Source of the DNA: Bog-756 sp963699105
GTDB taxonomy: Bacteria > Actinomycetota > Acidimicrobiia > Acidimicrobiales > RAAP-2
NCBI GenBank assembly: GCA_963699105.1
Contig: CAVOTI010000002.1
Coordinates: forward strand, 104,640 to 168,639
Length of the DNA: 64,000 bases
Direction of reading: 5' to 3'
Part shown: positions 55,616-64,000 of the stretch, one piece after another
Layout of the letters: each line of letters starts with the position of its first letter
Numbering within the stretch: the stretch's first letter is position 1
The notes under the pieces: model-generated
What the model saw: only the letters and a program-made list of their open reading frames with translations
Told to the model about the DNA's origin: nothing
Databases searched by the model: none
Position numbers and translations under genes: made by a program

Positions 55616-56483
55616 CTACGAGGGCATCCCGCCCGCCCACTTGAGGAGTGAACCCCCGTCGACTCGGATCTGCTGGCCGGTGATGTACCTCGACTCCTCG
55701 GACGCCAGGAACACCGCGAGGTTGGCGATGTCTTCCGGCTCCACCCACGGGATCGGCATGGCCTGGAAGAACGGGAAGGTCAACTCGGCGTCCTCTCGGG
55801 TCGGATCCTCCAGGTCGGGCCGGAACACCTTGTACAACTCCTTGTTGTGGAGAAGATCGGTGTTGCAGTTGGTGGGATGGATGCAATTCACCCGGATGAA
55901 GCGATGGGCCAAGTGGAGTGCCATCTGCTCGGTGTACTGCTGCATCACCTGCTTCGACCATTGATAGCCGGCGCCACCCGGGCCGAACGAAGGATGGGTC
56001 GTGGCGCCGGTGATCATGCCGGCTGTGGATCCCGTGAGGATGATGGAGCCGTGGTCCCCCAGGGCGCTGTGTGACACAGCGACGGTGTTCATCACGCCAA
56101 TGAGATCGACGTCGGTCGCATCGACAAAGTCCTGGGCGTCCGCCGGAGCGGGCGTCATCGGCATGATGCCGGCGTTGGCCACGACGATGTCGAGGCGCCC
56201 CAGATCGGCGAGGCCGGCCTGAAGCGCATCACGTAGCTCGGCCCGTTCGCGCGACGTCGGCCTGCTGGGCGAGGATCCTGCGGCCGCGCTCTTTGACCAG
56301 GCGCTCCGTCTCCGTGAGGTCCTCGGGAGTCGCCAGGGGATATCGGTTCGAGTCGATGTCGTGGCAGATGTCCACTGCGATGATGTCGGCACCTTCTTCG
56401 GCCATCCGCACGGCGTGCGCCCGACCCTGGCCGCGGGCCGCACCCGTAATGAAAGCCACCTTCCCCTTAAGCCGATCTGTCAT
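55616..56483 (-). CDS. Mycofactocin-coupled-type SDR (one frameshift)
   Basis: It starts MTDRLKGKVAFITGAARGQG and continues AVRMAEEGADIIAVDICHDI and LATPEDLTETERLVKERGRR. This early segment is the hallmark of SDRs that keep NAD bound and need mycofactocin as electron carrier. After an indel near 56240 come IVVANAGIMPM, YQWSKQVMQQYTEQ and ITGQQIRVDGGSLLKW. No mycofactocin biosynthesis genes are in the window. It probably oxidises an alcohol in the catabolic cluster. Confidence 0.83.
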
Positions 56484-56612
56484 GAGGTCCCCTTTCTAAG
56501 ACGGCACAATCAAGCATTGTTCCTACGTCTGGTCAACAAGCATGGCCCCCGGATACTTGGCCGACTGACGCTGGGATCTCCCCATAGACCAGGGGTCGAA
56601 TGCAACCCATCG

Positions 56613-57867
56613 TCAGGTGCTCGTTCCCGGGACGTCATGACCACAGACTGGCTGAGACGATATGGGGACGAAACCCGAGGGGTGTACCTGCAACGGCCAC
56701 GCGCGAATCGGGCGAATCATGACCGAATATCGTCGAGTAGTTGATGGTCGTGGACAGTAGCCCGTTTGCGTTGTAGGCCGTTATACCGCGCAGGCTCTTC
56801 ACAACCGACGTGTGCAGTAGGGTTGGGTCCGGCCTTCAGAAGTCCGTCAATCATGAGATCTGCGCCAACCCACGCTTCGTACTCGCCGAAGGTCGGAAAC
56901 TGGGTCTTGCTGAAGTTGGCGTATTTCTGCATTGCCGGGCTGCCATCTGCTCCGTGCCAGCGTTGGGGAGCGAGAAGGGACGGAAGACGCTGAAGAAATA
57001 CGCCCCTTGCAGTGCAGACCAGTTGGGTGAATTGATGACGTCAGGCTGATAGCCGGTAACAAAAAGTGCGGCCTTCAGCTTCACACCGGCTTGCTCGAGG
57101 GCCGTGATGAGCGCGAAGTTCGAGCTGTTCTGCAAGCTGGGAAAGATCGTATCCACTCCCTGTTGTTTGGCGACGAGTGCCGCCGACGTGAAGTCAGTCC
57201 CACCGAAGGGGACCGTCGTGTCCACCACGCCGACCTTGCCTCCGGCCAGTTGGAACGAACGGGCGGTGCCAATCGTGGCTGATACGGATATGGGTGAGAC
57301 GCTGTAACCGTATGTTCCGATGACCGTGCCACCATGCTGCTTCAGAAAGGTACCGATCAAGGTATTGACGGGATACTTGGGATCGACACTCCCGTGATCG
57401 GATGAGAACATGTTCGTATAGGGCTGTTCACCCCACTCTGGGCCGTCTGCGAATGTGCCGGTGACCGGAACACCTGCCTGGTTCGGGTACTTCGCCGTAA
57501 GAAGTAGCGTGCTACCCGAGACGATGCCAATCACGCCCCTTGAGAGCGCTAGCTGAACAGCGGTCACGATTGTGCTCGGATTGCTCTGGTCATCGAGCAC
57601 CAGCGGAACAAGCTTGTGTCCGTTGACGCCGCCCATCGAATTCTGAAGATCGATCCTCGCCAAGAATCCGGCCTGTGCGCCAGCGAACTCCGGCGCTGCT
57701 ACCCCAGTGAGCGATGAGACATAGGCAATGGTAAGGGGCGAACCCGATGACGAGGCCTGGGATGAGCCCGATGACGAGACCTGGGATGAGGACGAGCAGG
57801 ACGCAGCGCTCAGAAGGCCGACCGATGCGGCAACCACCAGTGACGCCTTCACTACCCGAGTGCGCAT
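56613..57867 (-). CDS. Branched-chain-type ABC solute-binding lipoprotein, paralogue 2 (frameshifted)
   Basis: It starts MRTRVVKASLVVAASVGLLS and ASCSSSS, a lipoprotein signal with a Ser-rich linker. The mature part tracks the 46964-48219 paralogue closely (DLQNSMGGVNGHKL, VPVTGTFADGPEWGEQPYTN, KVGVVDTTVPFGGTDF, INSPNWSALQGAYFFSVFRP). Indels near 56935, 56830, 56700 and 56650 disrupt the C-terminal 130 residues; the tail FVPISSQPVCGHDVPGT aligns with FVPISSKPLCGTDYAGA. No transporter subunits are nearby. Confidence 0.8.
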
Positions 57868-57951
57868 GATCGATTCCTCCTATAGGTTATGTGCAGGTTG
57901 ATCGGCGTATTGGGGCTGTGTGGACCGTTCAACACCCAATGGGCTGCGTGG

Positions 57952-59234
57952 TCACGACGGAAGGCCGGTGACCAGTGACAGGACGCTAACGGTCTCAGTG
58001 CCTTCCTTCTTGAGCCGGGCGGATGAGCGGTACCCGAGGTCCACGTCGGTGGCCTGGGCCCGGAGAGCGCCAACTGTCGCCTCCTGTTTGGGCACGTGAC
58101 CGAAGGCGTCGAAGGAGAAGATGCGCAGCGTGTTCTCGTGGGTGATCTTGGCGATGTCCTTGGCCGAAACGCCGCCGAGGTAGCCGGCGAGCCTCTCCGG
58201 GCCTGTCGGCCATGTGGAGTCGGAATGGGGTAGTCACACTCCCGACGTGATCAAGTCCACATTGAGGCGGTCGCGCGAGGCGATGCCGAAAGCATCGTCG
58301 ATGAAGCAGGTGACGATGCGCTCGAGTGAAGACTTCGCTGGGAAGCGGTCGCCGAAGTCCTGGTGCGTCCACGCCCGGTGGTGCCGGTAGACGGAGTCGA
58401 CCCGTTCGAGGAAGTAGGGGATCCATCCGATGCCGCCTTCGCTGAAGGCAAAGGTGAGGTCGGGAAACTTACGGAGCAGTGGGGACCACACAAGGTCGGC
58501 GGCGCCTGAACGATATTGATCGGCTGCAAGGTGATCAGGGTGTCGACCGGGGCCTCGATCGAGGTCACCACCACTTGAGAGGACGAGCCGATATGAAACA
58601 GACGATCGTGTCCTCATCGCTGCAGGCCTTCCAGAACGGATCCCAGTGCTCGTTGTGGATTCGACGGGTAGCCGAGCTTCTCGGGGTTCTCCGAGAAGGT
58701 GACCGTGTGGCAAGCCCATCCGGGATGCCCGTCGCACTTCGGCTGCCATCAGGTCGACGTCCCAAATCGGGGGTATTGCAAGTGGGATCATCCGCCCCGG
58801 ATACGTCCCGCACCACTCGTCGATGTGCCAGTCGTTGTACGCCTGCAACACGGCAAGGGCTAGCTCCTTGTCCATCGGCGCGGGCGAAATACTGCCCACA
58901 GAACTGCGGGTAGGAAGGGAAATTCATCGACGCCAAGTACGCCGTTCGCGTTCATGTCGCGGATCCGTTCGTGGATGTCGAAACATCCAGGTCGCATCTC
59001 GCTGAAGCGCGTGGGCTCGACACCGTATTCGTCGGGAGGGCGGCCCGCCACAGCATTCAGGCCGACGTTGGTCGCCTCCTGACCCTCGAATACCCATGCG
59101 TCGGTGCCATCCGGTTTGGTGATGACCTTGGGCGCCTGGTCCCTGTACCTGGCCGGAATGTGTCCGTCGAACATGTCCGGTGGTTCCACGACATGGTCGT
59201 CGACGGAGACCAGAATCAGATCGTCGATGTGCAT
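57952..59234 (-). CDS. Amidohydrolase family protein (ACMSD-like, frameshifted)
   Basis: The ATG at 59234 starts MHIDDLILVSVDDHVVEPPD, with the metal-binding DxH. The middle reads AVLQAYNDWHIDEWCGTYPG; the C-terminal half LLRKFPDLTFAFSEGGIGWI, FLERVDSVYRHHRAWT and DIAKITHENTLRIFSF is typical of the amidohydrolase_2 group (decarboxylases and C-C or C-N hydrolases). Frames change near 58925, 58700, 58600, 58500 and 58240. The end at 57952 is inferred. Same strand as P450-3, 41 bases downstream. Confidence 0.78.
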
Positions 59235-59275
59235 GGTGTACTCCTCACGTGCGATGGTCAATCGATGTAGCGGCG

Positions 59276-60487
59276 CTAGCCGAAGAGCACCGGGATCGTC
59301 GTCGGGGATCGGAAGACCTGGCCCCGGATGTGCGGGTCGTCGCCATCGGGGTCGAGCCGGAGGTCGGGCAGCCGGTCGAAGAGGAGGTTCAACGCCACCC
59401 GGATCTCCATGCGTGCCAGGTGCATGCCCAGGCAGAGGTGGGGACCGTGGCCGAACGAGATGTGCGGTTTGGGGTCCTCCCGGCCAAGTCGAACCGGTCA
59501 GGATCAGGGTAGCGAGACTCCTCGCGGTTGGCGGCCGCCAACATGAGCATGATCGTCGAACCTTCGGGGATGGGCACTCCGTCGATCTCGGTGTCCTTGG
59601 TCGCCAGCCGGGTGATGTTGAGGAGCGGCGTCTCGTAGCGAAGCGCCTCCTCGATGCCGTGGATGAGACCGCGGTCGGTGCGCACGGCGTCGAGCTGATC
59701 CGGGTTTGAGAGAGGGTCAGGAGCAGGTTGCCCGTCGACCGATAGGTGGTCTCCACGCCAGCGGGGAGCAGCAACAAGACGAATGAGAAGATCTCGTCGT
59801 CGCTAAGATGGTTACCGTCCAGCTCGGCGTGGGCGAGATCGGAGATGAGGTCATCACGAGGCTGGCGGCGCCTGTCCTCGAGGATCTCGGCGACGTACGC
59901 TTTCACTTCTGGTGAGCCGCGATCGGCCTCCTCTTGCCTGCTCAGGAAGCTGAGGATGTCGATGGACCAGCGCTGGAATTGCTTGTAGTCCTCTCGGGGC
60001 AAGCCGAGCATGCCGGCGATGATCTGGGTCGGATACGGAAAGGTGAACTCGCGGACCAGCTCGGCGCGACCCCGGTCTGCGAACTTGTCAATCAGAGCGG
60101 TAATGATGCCGTCGGCGAGCTCGCTCTCCCACCTGGCCATGACCTTCGGGCCGAACGCCGTCGAGACGAGGGCCCGGTATCGGCGGTGCTTCGGGCCGTC
60201 CATCCCCAGCATGATGTGCTCGCCCATGACCGGACCCATGATGAGGTCGATGATGTGCCCAGAACAGAACGTCTCGGAGTCGCAGCACCTGGGACACGTC
60301 GTCGTAGCGGTAGACGAAGAAGACGGGGGCCGATTCCTCATGGGGCATGAGCGAAGCGTCGATCCGCTGGACCGGGTCCTCACGCCCCGTCGCGAGCTCG
60401 GGATACGGGTCACGGGTGTCGCCGGCTACGGCGTCGTCGAAGAGGCCGAACTCTTCGCTGTCGGCGTCGCCCCTCGTGGCGGCTCAC
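59276..60487 (-). CDS. Cytochrome P450, third copy (frameshifted)
   Basis: The readable N-terminus is DSEEFGLFDDAVAGDTRDPY after a GTG near 60487. Helix C is DGPKHRRYRALVSTAFGPKV, the I helix LLLLPAGVETTYRSTGNLLL, ExxR is in IEEALRYETPLLNITR, and the heme loop is SFGHGPHLCLGMHLARMEIR. Frames change near 60460, 60270, 59705 and 59480. It ends in VLFG at 59276. The substrate is unknown; it is divergent from an SDR and upstream of the amidohydrolase. Confidence 0.85.
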
Positions 60488-60750
60488 GGCCGCCCCTGCC
60501 GCACCTTGATCTGACGCCACGTTCCCCCTAGCCCTGTAAACCAAATATTCGTTCACCGGACGTTAGCGGTGCAATCGAGTAGCAGTCAATCGCTGGACGG
60601 GCCCGCCCTCATGCCCACCCCGACCAGCACGTCCAGTCTTACGTTCGTCCGGGTCACTTCGCTCGGGCCCGCGGCGCGGTGCTGCGGCCCCACGGCGTCA
60701 TGGGACCAAATGTTAGGCTGACCGCTCTCGGGTTCAAGGAAGGAGCATCG

Positions 60751-61514
60751 ATGAGTCTGAGCACTGACCTCGGCGGACGACATGTTGTGTCACCGGTGCT
60801 TCGAGCGGGATCGGCGCCGCCACCTGCAGGTCGATCGTCGAGGGGGCTGGCGGCTCCGTGGCCATGCTGGCCCGCCGCAAGGAACTTCTCGAGGAGCTGC
60901 GTGCGGAACTCGGCGAACGGGCTGTGCCCGTCCCCTGCGACGTTACCGACCTCGCCGCACTTCCTCTTGCGGTCGACCAGGCCGCCGCGACCTCGACGGC
61001 CTCGACGGCGTGATCACGGTGGCCGGCAGGTCAATGGTGGGGTCGATCATGACCGGCACTCCTGAACGCTGGCAGGAGCTGATCAACCTCAACCTGCTGG
61101 GTCCGCTCACCACGATCCGTCATGCGGTGGACCACTTTGCCGGGGAGGGTCGGCGCGAACGTGGTGATCGTCGCCTCCACCGGTGCGATCACCCCGATGG
61201 CGGGCGTCGGGATCTACGCCGCCACCAAACGGGGGCTGCGTGCCGCCTTCGATGCGCTTCGGCTGGAGCTCGCCCCGGCCGCTATCAACGTGAGTTGCGT
61301 AATGCCCGGCATGTTCGACACCGAGGGACTCACCATCGAGGGCATGACCTTCGACGGGGACATCCCGCCTTCGGACATCCCCTGGTTCGCCGGCGACGGC
61401 GGCCCCGGATCGGCCGTCGACCTGGCCGACACAATCGCATTCGTGATCAGCCGGCCCGAGGGCTTCTGCATCAACGAACTCGTGGTGCGACCAACGCAAC
61501 AGCTCAATCCCTGA
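60751..61514 (+). CDS. Short-chain dehydrogenase/reductase C (frameshifted)
   Basis: The ATG at 60751 has AGGAG five bases upstream. The first 25 codons give MSLSTDLGGRHVV; single-base indels near 60790, 60850, 60980 and 61145 then move the frame. Recognisable parts are GVITVAGRSMVGSIM, WQELINLNLLGPLTTIRHAV, VVIVASTGAITPMAGVGIYA and ATKRGLRAAFDALRLELAPA (Ser-Tyr-Lys catalytic set). It ends at 61514. The 263-base gap to P450-3 is a divergent promoter region in which I see no clear operator. Confidence 0.78.
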
Positions 61515-61529
61515 ACGACCGGAGCAGGC

Positions 61530-62640
61530 CTACCACGGCCTGCAGCGTCCTCCGTTTGCCGGCGGGAGACGACGGGCCGGCCCGACTGACCCGTTTCCCA
61601 ACCGTCCCAGATGCCCGCCGAGTAGGGCCGGGTTGACCCGCCTTTTCGTAGAGGCCTTGGGGGTCGTAGACCTTCGCTTCGGGATATGGAAACGGACATG
61701 CCACCGATGTGGCTTCCCGCTCGCCCGGACGACGGCAAAGCCACCGCCGTAGAGGAAGAGATAGGCGGCGTTGACGATGAGGAACATCACAACGAAGGTG
61801 GCGAGAGCCGGACGTCCCCGAAAAGCACGAAGCCGGATCCTGATGCGCTGGGCCAGCTTCTCGGCAACGGTGCGCCCCGTGTCGTCCCGGTACAGCAGCA
61901 CGCCGACAGGGATCATGGCATCGCGGTGGTAACGAGGGAAGATTCCCAAAGCAGCGGAAACTGGTACGTATGGCCGGTAAAGACCGAGCCAAAGGGAATG
62001 ACCTGGGAGTAAATGTACATCCCGGTCCGCACCAGGAGATTTCCTGAATGGCGTCGTAGACGAAGCCGACCACATAGATGAGTAGCCCGAGGCAGACGAG
62101 CGGATGTCTCCAAACGAACGAGTCGACCCGCGCCGTCGCTGAAGGCGTCGCAGGATCCACACGCGGGAAAGAACGGGGCAAGGTAGAACATGACATAGCC
62201 GATGACGACGAACGGCTCGACCGTCGGCGACAACGAAACGAGCGGCCAGGTCTCGGGCCAATGCCACAGCTGGGGGTTGTACACCGCGTACGGCGCCCAG
62301 TTCATGATGGGGTCCTGCCAGACGATGGCGTGCAGCAGATGGCCATGAGGAGGATCGGGTGCTTCGGATACCTTCGCCACATGACAGCGAAAATCCACGC
62401 GATCAGCACCATGGCCAGGATCGTTCCGGCCTGTCGGCTACCAGCCAGTGGGTCCACCGAAAGAGTGGCGTCACAGGGCGCGGTGCGCCGTGTACCGCCG
62501 GGTTGGCGATACGGGCCGCCACTGGGCCAAGGCGGGCGTTGTGGGCGACGAAGATAAGGTAGGACGACGATGCACCGAGAAGAGTCCAGCCGGCGGCGGA
62601 TCGCTCGGCATTCGCCCAAGAGGGGGGAGGGTGGTGTGGG
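61530..62640 (-). CDS. AveC-like membrane protein, second copy (frameshifted)
   Basis: The order of conserved pieces is TPLFRWTHWLV, TILAMVLIAWIFAVMWRRYP, AIVWQDPIMNWAPYAVYNPQ, VEPFVVIGYVMFYLAPFFPA, GMYIYSQVIPFGSVFTGHTY, QFPLLWESSLVTTAM, LLYRDDTGRTVAEKLAQRIR and PYPEAKVYDPQGLYEKAGQP, which fits the longer actinobacterial AveC-like proteins. At least five indels interrupt it. The N-terminal 30-40 residues and the exact ends are uncertain. Convergent with the SDR at 60751. Confidence 0.7.
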
Positions 62641-62680
62641 TCGCGACAGGTTCCCGCCGGGTCAATTGCACGGGGAGGGC

Positions 62681-62975
62681 TCAGAGCTCCCCGAAGCGAC
62701 CGACCAGGACGGCCTTGCCGAATTCCGGCTCGAGTCGCCGTGCCACCAGATAACCGGCCCCCACCCAACCCCGGTGAATCCAATTGCCGAAGGAGAGACG
62801 AGTTCCACTTGCCCCTGATGCAGCCGGCAACATCTTCACCCGCTCGAGTGCCTCTTTGACCCCTCGGGGTGACAGCGGGTGCGCGTCGGCGAAGGCGTGG
62901 AGGAGCACAGTGGCCAGGTCGTGGTTGACCACCGGCACGCAGTACTCGGGACGGCGCCCATAGGCCTCCTGGTAT
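62681..62975 (-). pseudogene. C-terminal fragment of an ABC transporter solute-binding protein
   Basis: About 98 residues read GYQEAYGRRPEYCVPVVNHD, LATVLLHAFADAHPLSPRGV and RLSFGNWIHRGWVGAGYLVA, ending GRFGEL at 62681. This is the end of a branched-chain-type binding protein of a different subfamily from the two complete copies. Its N-terminal three quarters are missing; upstream sequence switches abruptly to a helicase near 62975. Confidence 0.7.
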
Positions 62976-64000
62976 CCACAACGGCAAGCGTCCGGGCGCG
63001 GGAAATGGCGACATTCAGCCGGTTCTGATCGAGGATGAATGCCAGCCCGCGCGAGCCGTATTCCCCAAAGCTCGAGCACATGGAGAAGATGACCACTTTC
63101 TCGGCCTCCTGACCCTGGAACTTGTCGACGGAGGCGACGGGCACATCCGCGTGCAGCTGCTCGCGGAGCCGCCGCACCTGCATGGGGTAGGGGGCGACCA
63201 CCATGATGTCCTGGGGCCGGAGCGGCCCTGCAGGTTTGCCGGCGTCATCGATCTTGGTCCGTTTGACTAGTTGGGAAATGAGGGTCCGAATGGCGTCCGC
63301 CTCCTCATCGCTCGCCTGCACGTTGCCTTCGTGGGACACGGGGAGGAATGTGAGGCCGGCATCCTGGAGTCATTGCGCCTTCAGGCATCCCTTTGGATAC
63401 GATTCGGCGGTTCGCATTTGCGGGGGCGGGCTTGAGCCGGCCCTCGTAGATCATCTCGGAGATGAATTGGCAGATGCCGGGCGGGAGCCGATAGGTTACC
63501 GGCAGAAACAACCCCAGATCGTCGGGAATGGTGGCATGGTCCTGCAGATAGTAATTCAGCGTGGACTGCCCGGTCTCGCCGGGATGGCTGCCCTGGATCG
63601 GCTGCTCCAGCTGCATTTGGTCCCCGAGCAAGACGATATTGTCGGCAGAGCGGGACATGGCGACCAGGTTGCCCAAGGAAACCTGGCCGGCCTCGTCGAC
63701 GAAGAGGTGGTCAAGCTCACCGACCCATTCGGGCCGGGAGAAGAGCCAGGCGGTGCCCCCGACCACGCCTCCCGCAAACTGGCCGCGGGCGTTGGTATTG
63801 TCGGAATGGACGATCTGCGGTCGGCAGTCCGCCATCGGGTCATCGCCCACCTTCAAGGCCCTGAATCCCGGACCTCCCGCCTTCGCGCAGGCCCTCAGCA
63901 GGTTTTCGATCGCCTTGTGGCTGTTTGAGGTGATCCCGACGGACTTTCCGGCATCCACAAGGGCGAGGATCATGCCGGCGGTGGTCGTGGTCTTGCCCTG
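62976..64000 (-). CDS. Superfamily I DNA/RNA helicase, partial (runs off the right edge)
   Basis: The window ends in a Walker A remnant (QGKTTTTAGMILALVDAGKS). VGITSNSHKAIENLL is motif Ia; HLFVDEAGQVSLGNLVAMSR is the DEAG box II; NIVLLGDQMQLEQP is motif III; TYRLPPGICQFISEMIYEGR is motif IV. The C-terminal half has VVAPYPMQVRRLREQL, VASVDKFQGQEAEKVVIFSM and NRLNVAISRARTLAVV (motifs V-VI). This fits the AAA_11/AAA_12 helicases often fused to TM0106/RecB-like nucleases. One frame change lies near 63370. It is truncated after motif VI. Confidence 0.8.

Noticed and set aside
42280..64000. Right attachment site for the tRNA-Ser(CGA) element
   Set aside because: I looked for another copy of the tRNA 3' segment (GTTCGAATCCCACTCCCT) and found none in the window. 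The match in tRNA-Ser(GGA) at 41540-41569 is homologous tRNA sequence, not an att site.
1..64000. CRISPR array or defence system
   Set aside because: No regularly spaced identical repeats of 25-40 bases and no cas-like proteins were seen. The helicase at the right edge lacks Cas motifs.

Overview
The window is about 64 kb of high-GC DNA from an actinobacterium. The clues are the rplA-rplK-nusG-secE-tRNA-Trp-rpmG order, NusG with an acidic N-terminal extension, an acyl-CoA carboxylase epsilon subunit, an MptB-like mannosyltransferase, ffs-dnaX-recR, and F420/mycofactocin-type oxidoreductases. It resembles an Acidimicrobiia-like lineage, but that placement is inference.

Layout. 1-2.3 kb: ribosomal, NusG and SecE genes plus tRNAs Trp, Met and Thr. 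2.4-4.6 kb: a GNAT acetyltransferase and an MptB-like GT-C enzyme. 4.9-11.6 kb: a minus-strand exopolysaccharide locus (GH8 lipoprotein, one-TM protein, cellulose-synthase-like GT2, GT39-like enzyme, NAD-dependent epimerase). 12.2-19.6 kb: tRNA-Tyr, a YajQ-type protein, GtrA, a GH1 glycosidase, TesB, citrate synthase, an unknown membrane-anchored protein and UDP-sulfoquinovose synthase. 19.7-28 kb: rmuC, NDH-2, phoU, lysC-asd, two tandem cyclophilins and an S51-like protein. 28-37.8 kb: an acetyl-CoA assimilation locus of the ethylmalonyl-CoA type (Hbd, ethylmalonyl-CoA mutase, crotonyl-CoA carboxylase/reductase, epimerase, propionyl-CoA carboxylase beta and epsilon, thiolase) next to an esterase with a histone-H1-like Lys/Ala/Thr repeat. 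37.9-42.3 kb: sixA, recR, dnaX, SRP RNA, tRNA-Ser(GGA), tadA and tRNA-Ser(CGA).

From 42.4 kb to the right edge the content is accessory. A tyrosine integrase and excisionase sit beside tRNA-Ser(CGA). They are followed by three cytochromes P450, three SDRs (one mycofactocin-type), two AveC-like membrane proteins, an LLM oxidoreductase, a DapB-like dehydrogenase, a LEH-like enzyme, an amidohydrolase, two related solute-binding lipoproteins and two TetR regulators. Each TetR gene has a perfect palindrome in its divergent promoter. The best candidate for an undescribed system is the coupled operon 53571-48342 (38-aa membrane peptide, AveC-like, P450, SDR, LLM, DapB-like), apparently controlled by the TetR at 53666.

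Reading quality. Many genes, including normally essential ones (lysC, asd, tadA), are broken by single-base indels, whereas 28.0-32.8 kb and 37.9-41.4 kb are intact. I treat most of these as sequence errors and annotate the intended gene across the breaks. Starts and ends of such genes are approximate. The right edge carries a helicase fragment joined abruptly to the tail of a solute-binding protein, which may be a rearrangement or a misassembly.
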